From: Odontesthes bonariensis
Taxonomy: Eukaryota > Chordata > Actinopteri > Atheriniformes > Atherinopsidae
DNA: 64,000 nt
Reading direction: 5' to 3'
NCBI RefSeq assembly: GCF_027942865.1
Contig: NC_134521.1
Location: forward strand, 17,920,449-17,984,448
Both the position numbers and the translations under genes were made by a program. Below are positions 37,241-53,163 of the stretch, one piece after another. Position 1 is the first letter of the stretch. Every line of letters starts with the position of its first letter. Below the pieces are notes generated by a model. It made no database searches. It had not been told where the DNA came from and saw only the letters and a list, made by a program, of their open reading frames with translations.

Positions 37241-38402
37241 CTGTAGATCACAAAAACCTGTTGCACAGGCTGGAAAACTGGGTTGGACTTTCTGGAGCGG
37301 TCCTTAACTGGTTCAGGTCCTACTTAGAAGGCCGGAGTTATTTTGTTACAATTGGCAGCTATGAATCTGAGCGAGTGGCCATGACTTGTGGAGTCCCCCA
37401 GGGGTCAATTCTTTGACCTCTTCTGTTTAACTTGTATATGCTCCCTTTGGGTCAGATATTGCAGAACTTTAACATCAATCATCACAGTTATGCAGGCGAT
37501 ACACAACTTTATGTGTCTCTGTCACCGGACGACTGCAGCCCAGCAGACGTACTGTGTCAGTGTCTGGAGGAAGTAAACACCTGGATGAGAGATAATTTTC
37601 TGCAATTAAATGAAGACAAAACTGATATTATTCTGTTTGGTAGCAAAGAGAAGAGGGTCAGCGTTGGTAAATATCTTGAGACTCGGGACCTACAATCACT
37701 GACCAAGTTCGTAACCTCGGAGTGTTGATAGACTCAGATCTGACTTTCAGCAGCCACATCAAAGCTGTCACCAAGGCAGCTTTTTACCATCTCAGAAACA
37801 TCAACAGAATTAAAGGTTTCCTCTCCCAAAAAGACCAGGAGAAACTCATCCATGCATTCATCTCCAGTAGACTCGATTACTGTAATGCTCTTTTAACTGG
37901 ACTTCCCAAAAAGAGCATTAAACATCTGCAGCTCATCCAGAACGCTGCTGCTAGAGTTTTAACCCGGACTAAGAGATCTGAACACATCACACCAGTTTTA
38001 AAATCTTTACACTGGCTTCCAGTCAGTCACAGAATAGATGTTAAAAGCCTGCTGATGGTTTACAAATCCCAGAACGGTTTAGGCCCAAAATACATCTGTG
38101 ATATGTTCAGAGAATATAAACCTAGCAGAGCTCTTAGATCCAAGGACTCAGGCCAGCTGGTCCAGTCCAGAGTCCAGACTAAACATGGAGAAGCAGCATT
38201 TAGCTGTTATGCTGCAAACAAGTGGAACAAACTGCCAGTGGAGATGAAACTTTCACCAAATGTAGACATTTTTAAATCCAGGATTCTTTTATGTATTCTA
38301 ATGCTTCTTCCACTCCCTGTTGCAATGCTTTTATTTTATGTAAAGCACTTTGAATTGTTTGTACATGAAATGTGCTATATAAATAAATTTGATTTGATTT
38401 GA

Positions 38403-38959
38403 TGATAAAATTATTATTTTACAGTGATCTACAACGAAGAAAGTCGAAAAGAAAACAATGCCACTGTCAAGACCAGGAACACTGTCATCAATGATGCTGC
38501 TGCAGTATCTGGAAGATGAAATGCTTCGTGTATTTCTGTGTTTCACAAAGTTCGTGAGCCACATGATGTTCCGGTCTTATAAGGAGGAGGAAGTCACTCC
38601 TCCAAGATCAGTGCGACACGTCTGTCTGCCAGTCAGGACTGGCGTAGTGGAAAATTGCTTCTGGGGAGAAGCGCACGGGGCCTGTCCCATAGTCAGATAC
38701 CTCACTCGTGTTTCAGAGAACCGGGGTTAATTTCTTAACCTATAGTTCATGCACGATATTGCTAGTATGGGATGTCATACAGCTTCATGTCAAAAGAGGC
38801 GAACTATCCCTTTGAAGCAGCTCAGAGAAAGCCGAAGTTTTTGTGTTTTTTGCCTGTTTTTTATCATGTTTTGTCCGTGTGTCCTTTGCTATGTTATTTT
38901 CCGAGGGTTTCCCTTTTTATTTTATTTATTTTATTTCTACGTTTTTACATTTTACATCT
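38403..38959 (+). repeat. Palindrome arm segment between L2 and tandem repeat
   Basis: Inverted copy of 14,766-15,309. Contains the same lone DNA-transposon end near 38,800 and the same 90-codon open frame (38,458-38,730) with a few substitutions. No known domain. Confidence 0.6.
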
Positions 38960-39485
38960 GTTCATAATTTTCATTCATTTTTATTTGTAAATATTAGCAT
39001 TTTTGCTCAATAGCTTCCAGGTCATGTGATCAATTGACTCCAAATCAGCTTGGGATCATGTAACTACACTGGCTGCATGAGATACACCTTTTATTTTTAT
39101 AATTTAGTTCTGTTCATAATTTTTATTAATATTTAAATGTAAATATTAGCATTTTTGCTCAATAGCTTCCAGGTCATGCGATTAATTGACTCCAAATCAG
39201 TGTGGGATCATGTAACTACACTGGCTGCATGAGATACACCTTTTATTTTTACAACTTAGTTCTGTTCATAATTTTTAGTAATTTTTAAATGTAAATATTA
39301 GCATTTTAGCCCAATAGCTTCTAGATAACGTGATCAATTGACTCCAAATCAGTGTGGGATCATGTAACTGCACTGGCTGCATGAGATACACCTTTTATTT
39401 TTACATTTTGTATCTGTTCATAATTTTCAATAACTTTATACACAGTAGCTCATCTCTGCTTTAAATATCACATTTTTTAAATTTT
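38960..39485 (+). repeat. ~150-bp tandem repeat, right arm
   Basis: Just over three inverted copies of the left-arm unit, restarting near 39,006, 39,157 and 39,310 (GCTCAATAGCTTCCAGGTCA). Confidence 0.85.
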
Positions 39486-39645
39486 ATTTTATTTTGAATA
39501 CAGGAAATTGGTACACGCTGCAGTCGTCCTCTCCGTGTCTTTACTGTAAAGTCTGCAATACGAGTGCACTTGAAATGTTGGAGTGTTTTGCGAATGTCTG
39601 TCGAATATCCAACTTAAAACTAACTTCACTGAAGTTGCATCCCTC

Positions 39646-39949
39646 AGGTATTTTAACCAAAGTATGTCAGAGATATTTTACTGAGACATCACAAAAATGT
39701 GTCAACACATGAAATAAATGGGCGTTATATGTATCCTTTAAAGCTTTAATAAATCCCCTTGACTTGTTTCATGTCCACAAGAGATAAACACTACATTCTT
39801 TAACACTGAGTTATTGATTACTTGATAATGGACTTTTTTCTTGTAGATTTAGCTTCTCTCTTTTGAGAGATAAATGAGAATGGGATACACTGTTGTAGGA
39901 AATGAGTTCTGCCATGTTAATTTATGTACAGAGTTGGGTCTTTCTTTCT
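39646..39949. other. Intergenic or 3' UTR of the first metalloproteinase gene
   Basis: Unique sequence between the palindrome and the MMP20-like stop codon. Part of it must be that gene's 3' UTR; I could not choose a polyadenylation signal. Confidence 0.4.
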
Positions 39950-42787
39950 TCAGCAGTCCATCCATGCGTTATTAAACAGAATGCGAAGTGCTCTTCTTCG
40001 GCGATAGTCGTATTCTTTCTGACTGGATCCATACGAAAAGTACAGGTTACCTGAAAAGGAGGGAAGAATCATTGAAAACATCAAATCAGAGCATGATTCA
40101 GCTGCAGAGACTAACCTTTCACTGAAAGCTTACCTCTGTTCTCAAAAGCAGCATCCACTCTGTAACCAATCCCAGGGAGCTCTCTGTAAATGAATTTTGG
40201 GTACCCACTATCCATTCTGCCCCTCCTTTCATTGTAGCTACGTGGATGACACAAGAAGGAAATGTCCCTTAACACACAGTATCTGTTTACATCTGCTTTC
40301 AGCGCATATATTTCGTCAGTCAGCAATACACACCTCCAGAATTTGTTGCCCACAAAGAGGAGAGTTTTGCTTGTAAATGACACATGAACGGCAGCATTTA
40401 CTTTTGTGACTGATGGAGGGAAGCCAAAGACGCTGAGAGGTTTGGGATAACCAGGAAGGATAGTGTTACCTCTGATCTGCCAGTAATGACTCCCTATGAC
40501 ATCAACAAGAAGATTAAGTTATGTTCCCTTAACATACTAGCATTTATATGATGCTTTTTTTTTTTTTTTTTTTTTGACTGGGGTTCTTTTGTACCTTCAA
40601 AGAAAATTACAGTATTCTTGTACTCATAAGCTGCATCGACTTTGCTGATTCCAGGCCAGACAGACTGAATTTTTTGCATACGTATGCCATCCCAGGAGCT
40701 GCTTCTCCTCCAGAAATAACTGATAAAGAAAGACCAAAAAAGCTTACAATGTGTGTTTTATCAGTTCTATCAGATGAACTGATACTTTTTTTTGTGAAAT
40801 GTAATCGATTCGATGAAATGAATAGTGAATGAGTTGTACCCATCTTTAAAGAAGTAAAGCTTTCTTCTAATTGAGGTTGCGGCGTCAAACACCAGGTTCC
40901 GGTTGCACCTCTCTGGGGCAGGTTCTGATGTGGGTTCAGGCTCTGGTTTTGAGAGGGGTTTTTTGGTTGGCTGTGGATTTGGATCAGGTTGATCTGATGT
41001 TGCTCTGACTCCTTTGAGAGACAAAGAGTGACATGGCAGAAGTTTGTCATTGCTTTGACGATCGATGCTCCGTTTCTGTAATGCAATGCTACAATTACGA
41101 ATGTGTGAAGTAGTTGAGCTCTCACCATAAATAGCTTGCACACCCTCTCTGTCGTCATCTGGTAGCTTGTACCCCTCTGTGTTCACATACTTGTAGGTGG
41201 AATGCATCAGGGCTGTCTGCACTTGAGAGTGAGCTAATCCCAGTGCATGGCCAAACTCATGGGCTGCTACTAGAAACAGGTTGGCTCCTGCACATATACA
41301 CTGATAATAACTGCAGGTACATAATCATCAGTAGCACTACATTTAAATGGTTTCTTTGAACTAATCTTTCCTTATAACTTATCCCCGTTTAGAATGTCCC
41401 CCCCCCCTGTAGAGTAATCCTTTCATTCCTTAAATGGCCTTAGGTATCTCTATTCCTCCAACTTGTTTGGACACATCTATGAATATGCAAACTGGCCCCA
41501 CCTTCATTAGTGTTGCACTGTACTCTGTTCCCCCACAAGCAGTCTGTATACAAGAAGTGGATGTTGGTACCATGACACCATAAATACCTGAGAAGTGTCT
41601 GTTTTTACACTTCAGGGCTGGATGTGAGGCTGATGTGACCAGAACTGTAGGGATTTTTGAAACCTTGTTGGGCAAAAATGCCCCATTCCATGCATTATTT
41701 TTTCATTCTTTTTAATAATGTAAATATTTTCAAAATGACCATCAGTACTTTGATCACAAGGAGCAAATTTAGCAACGTCATCATAGGCATACAGGGACAT
41801 GCAGTTGATGTCTTTTAAATGGAAGTCTTTAAGAACCAGATGTGTTTTGATGTTTTTGAGGACTTGTTTTCTTAGAGTTCATGCATCAGACTTAGTGGAT
41901 TCACTCATCTTTTACATAAAGTATACTCAAGATCCCACCCTGTAATTTGGCAGGACCTTCTCTTTAAATGTGTTACATATGATACGCTGGCTGTCTATGA
42001 TGTGTCTAGCATATAAAAATTAAATATGTCAAAAGAAAAAGTCAGCACCTGCTGATGTAAGAGTCCAGTTCTCATCTTCATCAAAGTGAGTGTCACCTCC
42101 ATGGCCTTCTCCGGGGGAAAATGCGTGAGCCAAGACTCCATTCTCCCCATCAAATGGAGCGAAATCTCCATGTTCTGTTTTTGAATAGAGAAGAGCTAGG
42201 TTGGCATTAAATCGAACATATTCTCTGAGGAGTATTTAGAGAGCACCATCACCTCGAGCTTTAAAAATGATCATAATGTCTGCTGTGCCGCTGTCAGTCT
42301 GTTTGAAATCCAGAGGAATGACATCACTGTAGAGTTTTAATGCTTTGGATAGGGTGGCATCTACATCACTTTGACTCAAATCCGGTGTGTAGTTTGTAAT
42401 CCTGCAGAGGAGGCAGAGTGAAAAGGGTTCACAAAACTTTCCAGCGGAAGTTTTTTATATAAATGAACTGCATGAAGAGACTTGTTTTCTGATAGAAGAT
42501 CACTGAAAGGTTCTGTGTGGTACCTATATGTGACCACAGTCTTGTCCCACTTCGGTCGCCCATCAAAGTGGCCATATCTGGTCACATCTGTAAAACCACA
42601 GCGTGGCCGAGCCATCACTTCCAGGGTGTTGGAGTCCAACTGCCCCGTCACCTCCAGCCCAAAAAACTCCTGCATTTTTCTGAGAGTGTCTTCGTAGGAG
42701 TCTAGAGAGCTGCGCAACACAGAGCTGGGAGCACTGACTCCCACATCAGAGAAAAACTGAGACAGGTAGCTCTGAACAAAGAAAGAA

Positions 42788-42879
<92 letters not shown>

Positions 42880-44654
42880 AAAATGGATTTGATCCATTAG
42901 CAATTTAACTTTTCCAATTTATTTTTTTGAACTTTATTGCCAATAACGTATAGCCAATACAAACAAACACACCACACAGAAACAAACAAATAATAATAAT
43001 TATAACAATATTATACATAAAACACACATATACAAATAAAATTAAAAATAAAAATAAAAATACAGAAAAAAAAAAAAAGGTTCACCTTGATTGCGAGCTT
43101 ATGTTACATTCGTCTTATACAATTATATGCTTAACCCATATAAAGATTGACAGGTGTCCATCTCCTAAGGAATAGGGGTAATTTTAACTGTAGGATGGCA
43201 GTCATATTTTCCATCACTTGGACTTGATTACACCTCTGTCTCCATTGAGCCACCGTAGGAGGCTCAGGCTGCATCCAACGCATTGCAATCATTTTTCTTG
43301 CGATCATTAGTAAGACATGAAAATATAACACTGGTCTTTAGTAAAGTTTTGTTCTGTTGTTTTCTCAAGCAAAATAAATACAGGGTCAAAATAATTTAAA
43401 CATGGGCACAAATCAGCAAAAACAATTTGATTAAATCTTTTCCAACTGCCAATAGTAATGTTTTTACATTCAATGCTCTATTTACACCAAAGCATTACAT
43501 AGATACTGCCACTATTTGCTGAACGTTACAATGCAAAAATATGAAATGACGGCACAATGTGTCACGCGGGCTGATTTTGATCATAATTTCTGATAAACCC
43601 GACTTTCTGAGATTATTATGCTGGTTTAATATTTTCGACAGAATCACAGACATCTTCATCACACAACAGGACAGGTGGAATTTTACATTTTCGGAGCCTC
43701 CATATAGATCGGTAAACTTGTGTTTTTGTAAAAAAAAGAATGTGAGTTCTGCCCCAGAGTGAATATCACACTTTGTACCCAGGTGTTTTGTTCCTTACTA
43801 ATGCCAACTGGAGATGCAGCTGATAAATACCTGTGACTACCGCAGAGTCCTTCAAAACGGGACTGAATGCTGACTAAGCATTTTCCAACAGAAAAATCCT
43901 GGCACCTACAGTTTTCGACACACCCAGCGTGTTTACAACCAGTGACCATTGGAGCTACAAAATCAACACAAAAATCTCTAAGTAATCTCGGTCACGTACA
44001 ACTTCTCCTTCTTCTAATAGAACTTTTTTACTTAAATTCCTTTGACTGACTATATTTTCAATGATGAAATCAGTTTGATATGTAGCTGGTATTTCCGAGA
44101 AAACATTGCACGCATTAACTGCAGCCCTTTGAAAAGTAAATGTGCTGTCATCTGGTGCATATGTTCCCCAAAAACATTTCTATCAACCTTCCACAGAAAA
44201 TTCCCGAATGATCATTTAGAAATTTTCTGTCATCACAAAGTCGGACCACAGCCTCTGCTGTAATGTGCAAGGCATGAACAAGGCAACTTTCATGTTATGC
44301 TGTAAAATATTTCATATCAAAGGACACTGTTGCCAACATATTAGAAGTCTTCCAAGCAGTGTTTTGATTGTAGTATGACTGAAAATAAGAAACACGTTAT
44401 TTTCTCCTTATGCTACAAGTTTTGAAAAGAGAATTACTATGATCTAAAGATTATGGAGATTAGATATAAAGGAAAAACTGTAAAGTTCTTCCCCCTCTAT
44501 CACATACAAACAAATAATATCAGCGCAATATGTTGACCGTCATGGTTACCTGGGCTTTCGAGAGCTCCTCTGGGCTGGGTGAAGTGGTGGGCACAGCTCC
44601 ACAGAGAGACATGATCCCCACCATCATCACAGTTTTAACAGCCAGCCAGTCCAT
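39950..44654 (-). CDS. Matrix metalloproteinase, MMP20 (enamelysin)-like
   Basis: Ten exons: 44550-44654, 42524-42771, 42253-42401, 42049-42174, 41126-41287, 40840-41011, 40595-40719, 40334-40493, 40134-40237, 39950-40050; 1,452 nt, 483 aa, all in phase. Signal peptide, then propeptide with cysteine switch P-R-C93-G-F-T-D (usual form PRCGVPD). The catalytic domain has [11 protein letters not shown] (H219, E220, H223, H229) and the Met-turn ALM. The hinge (residues ~270-298) is rich in Pro, Glu and Lys (PEPEPTSEP). A four-bladed hemopexin domain runs from C299 to the last residue C483, its expected disulphide. No furin site or membrane anchor, so it is secreted and latent. TYKY followed by LPDDD, FWRR..GIR and YNERRGRM resemble MMP20, and human MMP20 is also 483 aa, but orthology needs a tree. 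Confidence 0.93.
42781..42881. repeat. (AAAG)n microsatellite
   Basis: About 100 bp of AAAG repeat. On the gene strand it is (CTTT)n and ends about 10 bp before the acceptor of MMP exon 2, so it forms the polypyrimidine tract. Confidence 0.95.
42930..43400 (-). mobile_element. L1-type LINE 3' fragment
   Basis: Inside intron 1. Minus strand near 43,330-43,130 reads [19 protein letters not shown] and LRRWTPV, which match the extreme C-terminus of L1/Tx1-type ORF2 proteins (ARK.IA..W...PPT...W). A-rich sequence lies towards the 3' side. Confidence 0.65.
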
Positions 44655-44763
44655 TCTTCCTTTTCTTTCTTTTCTTTCAGAGAAGTAATAAAGAGAGTAG
44701 GCACTTTATGTATTATGCACTCCTGAGCTGAAGAACTGTAATGAACTTGCTATTTCCTGAAAA

Positions 44764-44862
44764 TTGTTTTGGATGTGAGGAGGGTAGAGAAAGCTGCATG
44801 AATGGGCGATGAAACATTCCTGCAGGTGTTTGAACAGGCCCATCTTAGAACAACAGGAGAGA
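44764..44862 (-). repeat. Duplicated upstream block, copy 1
   Basis: Shares TTTTGGATGTG, GAAACATTCCTG-type and GTTTGAACAGGCCCA stretches in the same order with 45,757-45,862. Lies 110-210 bp upstream of the MMP20-like start codon. Confidence 0.75.
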
Positions 44863-45756
44863 TAATCATGAGGAGTCAGAGCTGGTGGCGCAGCGTTGAT
44901 TTTTTTAAGATGACCCCAAAAGTGTATTGAGGGCATTCACAAATACTAATTTTTATTATCTTTTTTAAAGATGAAAAAACATAGTTAACGCACATTTTTA
45001 TACTCTTACCTCATTAAAAATCCAAAAATATGTGCACAAGATGTGTCATGCATTCATTTTCAGCCCATTCTCAAAGTTGATGGACTGGAGGCCTCTTGTT
45101 TCTGCATCACAAGGTGTGTACTGTATTGCACCAGGCTTGCGATTTGTGATGCCACTAATCGGATTTCTAGTGAGCACCGTGTAAATGTACACTTTTACCA
45201 ACAGATTTGATCACTTTGCACATAAAAGCTGCAATATTCTGCTGCGATAAACAGAAAAAAAGACATTTTCTGTGTAAATGTTGAAGTTTTATTTAGATAA
45301 ATTAGGAGCATTTATATCATTCTTTGGACTGAAATCTGTTTACAACCTCTCTTCATTCTAAATAAGTGAAATTACAGACGGTAACAGGCAACAGTCTGCT
45401 GCTTATCAAGTGATTTGTTTATTTTTTTTTTATCAGATCCACCTATGTTTTCAAGATGTATTGGAAACCTTAAGAAAACTGTTAACATTACAATTAAAAA
45501 CAGCTAACATAATGGTCTCTTCTGACCCCAGAACATCAGTGGCTGGTATGGTATGATGTAAAATGTGTACATTTTCTGTGAATGCTGAGCAGACAAAATT
45601 GGATGCGAGTAAAAAGGATTTATGCATGGATTACCGTTCAATTCAATGCAAGTAACCAACTCCATATTCATTTTATAGGGAATAAAAATGAGGCAAACAA
45701 TACAAGAAAGGCAGCCATGAGATTATGACACTATGTCCCCGAAATTCCTTTTGTCA

Positions 45757-45862
45757 GTGTTTTGGATGTGGGATAGAAGAACAGATAAAAGCGCATGACT
45801 GGGCAATAAAACATTCCTGACAGTGTTTGAACAGGCCCAGTTAGAACAACAGCAGAGAGAAA
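45757..45862 (-). repeat. Duplicated upstream block, copy 2
   Basis: Direct repeat of 44,764-44,862 about 1 kb further upstream. No exon follows it, so it may be a promoter left over from a lost gene copy or a local duplication. Confidence 0.75.
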
Positions 45863-46133
45863 ACAACTGTGGGAAGGGGGTGATGAGGTGGTGTTGGGAG
45901 ATGAACTGAGGGCGACAGATGGACTGGCTTAGACCTGCAGCGACACGGTGTGGATGAGAACTTAGAAAATATGCACCATCGACATGAAGGTGTTGGTTGA
46001 ATCAAAATTCAAGAAGAGTCAACATAAGGGCCCTTCTGTATTTACCCTCATATTATCTTGACAACCTCTATATGAGTGTTTGTCTTATTTGTGAGAAAAA
46101 AGAAAAGATCAGAACAGTGAAGGTAGTGTTGCT

Positions 46134-46135
<2 letters not shown>

Positions 46136-46192
<57 letters not shown>
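46136..46192. repeat. (AT)n microsatellite
   Basis: About 57 bp of AT dinucleotide followed by a T run. Confidence 0.95.
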
Positions 46193-46207
<15 letters not shown>

Positions 46208-46556
46208 CATTTCATTAACATAACTGAGGATTATCTTTGGCCTTCTAGTTTTAGATACAAGTTTCAGTGAATCCAATTAATTCTATAATAATTTTTGCAT
46301 TCTTGCTTATATTGTCAATTTAAAATTAAATGTAGGAAAATGAAAAGTATTCAAATATCACACTTTATTTATACAGACACATTGTGTTTACAGCTTAGAA
46401 TAAATGTAACTCAAAGGAGAAAGACAGACAGAATGAATAGAGAAATTATTACATTCTGAACAGATATATTTCAAAGGAACACATTTAACACAATGGCCAT
46501 ACATTCATCCATGCTCATTCTTGATTAACGGCTAGATAGTTTCGAAATAAATTGGC

Positions 46557-50837
<4,281 letters not shown>

Positions 50838-50883
50838 CCTTCCTCAATGAATTTGACTTGTGCATCTACTCTGGAGTCAGATG

Positions 50884-50956
50884 TTATATACCTTGTGGGC
50901 TGGAAATGCTGGGGAGTGGGTGTGTTGAGCAACTGTGCTCTTAAGTGGATGACTCA
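50884..50956 (-). promoter_or_regulatory. TATA box and AP-1 site of MMP13-like copy 1
   Basis: TATATAA (50,884-50,890 on the minus strand), about 50 bp before the start codon, and TGAGTCA (50,950-50,956), about 60 bp further upstream. Collagenase promoters are classically driven by AP-1 near -70. Confidence 0.7.
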
Positions 50957-52964
50957 AGGGCTATGCCACTTTATGGATGACAAGAGAAAAAAAATTCCCC
51001 AAAACAAGTCTGTCATCACGACAACATCTTACAAGACCCTTCCTAATGGAAAGAACAGGTTTTTGGATTAATAGTTTAGATTCTAATTGGATAAAATAAG
51101 AGATATGGCAGCTTATACGACAGTGAGGAAACCTTTTAGCTCATAAAGATGTGCTTGATGTTGTGAAGATCATTGTTGGATAATCTCTGTAGTTGTCTAT
51201 GCTCTTTGTTGTTGTTTTTGTGTCACACTTAACTACACAGAATTATTTTAGCAGAAATGTAATCATTTGAGTTGAAGTTGGAGTAGGTACCTTATCTGAA
51301 TATTTGTCATTTTGCTTAGAATACATCTCCTTATTGCCTATGCTGCATTTAGAGGGATTTTCTGCCCAGAATTTTAAGGCAGCGCTGGGATTCCAAACAA
51401 CTTTACTCACAGAAACTCTGCTCCAGCCCCGCAGCTACAGATATTTCAGATAAAATACTTATGTGGCTTGTGAGGTAATTCAAACAGGCCAGGACACGCT
51501 GTGAACAAAATCCCTGTTACGCATCGTCTTGAACCATAGGTCTTGAACCATAGGTCAGCCTTTATTTCCATCACATTCCATCACTGACTGTTCAGCTTTA
51601 CTCATCAAACAGCCCTGCAACCTGTAACAACTGTGCTTCTGTCAACAGACATTCATTTGCTTCCTTATCAATAATAATCAAGTAATGATAAAGTGTGTTT
51701 TACCATATCATTTGTATACTGTTGCCTGTGGCAATAAGTGTGGTCAGTGTTTCCTAACATGGGACACTGGGAGGAGCAGCGCTGTCTTCATTTTGTAACA
51801 TGTGTCTCGGGTAAATACGCCAACACAAGTCAAAACAAAGATGTTGCAATAAAAAAGCTTAACCCGATCAATACAAAAACCTGATTTATATTCAACCGTA
51901 AAAAAAATGCGTATGTCTGTGACGTTAGATTCACCGGTTGTCCATTATTATGATACATTTAGTAAAAGTCTTAAAAAAGTATTCACTGAATACTTTTTGA
52001 GTTCTCTCAAATGAAGAACTTGTGGCCATCAAAGACATTTAACACACATTTCGTAACATCAAAAGGACAGAAAATATAACTATGTATGACGTGATTCACG
52101 CTCATTTCTGTGATTTTGACACACTAACATGTATCAATATCAATTTTAAGGGAAGTCATTCAGGTCACTGGTGCAATATTACATTTCTTAACACATTAAA
52201 TACTGATGTGGACCCTGTTTTAGCTCAGGCATTGCTCATTGATGACTAGTTTATTGCTAAGCATAATGTGGTTAAAATCACAAACTATCAATCAAAAACA
52301 CAGAGAAACTCACGTGGAGTCCCCAAATGTTTCTCCAAAGAAAACCAAAAGTGTATTCAAAAATCTTATTTTACAATCCTACGATTTTCTGATGAAGTAT
52401 TCTAATCCATATTTCTGTTTTGCATCACAAATCACAATTATAGAACAGGATTTACAAAGTGTGAACTCTAGTCAGAACATGAAAATGTGTGATGAATTCT
52501 GCTAAATGTCAAATGTTAAACATTTGTTCTGACAGCAAACATTCTTATTTTGTGGTGTCTGTGGCTCGGCAGACAGAATGGCTGTTTGATTATCAGCCCC
52601 TTAGTGTTCTTGGGCAAGAGACTAAAACCCAAGTCATGGCCCAATATTCTCATTGTGACTGTAAAGAAAAAAGCATTGCACACATCAAGTGCATGCATAT
52701 AAAGAAAAAGAAGCACTGTATTAATGTTTGTGTGAATGATTAACACATCGTAGAGTGTTTCAGCACCTCAAAACAAGGTTATGGGCAGAAAATGTATCAT
52801 TTTAATGCTGCCAGATTTAAATGAATTTATTGAAAGTCGAGAGAGGCAAATGTCAAACTCCAGGGTTCTGTCACGGAAATAAAAAAAAAAGTGTCAGTAA
52901 GAATTCTTCAGACATTTTATCAATGTTTTCTGGTATGCGCATATATATATAATGATATAATAAA
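50957..52964. other. Intergenic, nothing recognised
   Basis: AT-rich spacer between the two MMP13-like genes. No exon, RNA gene or bounded transposon that I can support; a short tandem phrase CTTGAACCATAGGT occurs twice at 51,530-51,553. Confidence 0.5.
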
Positions 52965-53163
52965 ATTAATATAATTGGTGACTCTAAATTGTCCCCAGGA
53001 GTGAGTGTGAGCCTGGATGGTTGTGTGTCTCGTTTGTCTCTGTGTGGCCCTGTGATAGACTGGCGACCTCACCAGGGTGTACCTCGTGCCTCTTGCCAAA
53101 TGGCTCCAGCCCCCCTGTGACCCTAAATTGGATTAAGCGGGTATGGAAAATAGATGGATGGAT
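52965..53163 (+). repeat. LINE 3' end of RTE/Expander type
   Basis: Contains TGACTCTAAATTGTCC, CCCTGTGATAGACTGGCGAC and CCAGGGTGTACC and ends in GGATTAAGCGGG..GATGGATGGATAG. This is a familiar non-coding tail repeated through fish genomes, ending in a GATG run. A related fragment lies at 63,385-63,660 in inverse orientation. Confidence 0.65.

Larger units (their letters stand above)
32354..38402 (+). mobile_element. L2 LINE of the right palindrome arm, split by a Ty3/gypsy element
   Basis: Pieces 32,354-32,452 and 37,246-38,402, which join at the gypsy duplication CTGTA. The reading runs LLDLSAAFD, then NWVGLSGAVLNWF, GVPQGSIL, YAGDTQLYVS (D for N at the catalytic box), LIDSDLTFSSH, NKWNKLPVE and the 3' UTR ending AATAAATTTGATTTGATTTG. 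Frameshifts near 37,415 and 37,700 make it inactive. It is the least interrupted L2 copy here and served as the reference for the others. Confidence 0.9.
12175..39645. repeat. Large imperfect palindrome (inverted duplication) with nested insertions
   Basis: The sequence from about 12,184 rightward reappears, reverse-complemented, from about 39,640 leftward. Shared order from the outside inward: unique block (12,184-12,300 / 39,500-39,640), ~150-bp tandem repeat, spacer segment, L2 LINE, Tigger-like fragment, tRNA-Phe region, ATTA-rich minisatellite. The centre (about 29,462-31,161) holds a Ty1/copia remnant. Left-arm insertions absent from the right: RTE-type LINE (12,639-14,245) and hAT complex (15,790-27,371). 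Right-arm insertion absent from the left: the Ty3/gypsy element (32,453-37,240). Removing these leaves arms of about 4 kb each. Both outer ends lie at a short self-complementary ACTTCAGTGAAGT motif. Confidence 0.85.
44655..46556. other. Intergenic region between MMP genes with a duplicated block
   Basis: Holds the promoter of the MMP20-like gene, two related ~100-bp blocks (listed separately), an (AT)n run and the 3' UTR of the next gene, whose likely polyadenylation signal is TTTATT at 46,364-46,369 (AATAAA on the minus strand). No further exon seen. Confidence 0.6.

Noticed and set aside
42376-42903. A long Phe/Leu/Ser repeat protein fused to the MMP propeptide
   Set aside because: This is translation of the (CTTT)n intron microsatellite read through into exon 2. 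The splice acceptor at 42,772 defines the true exon start.
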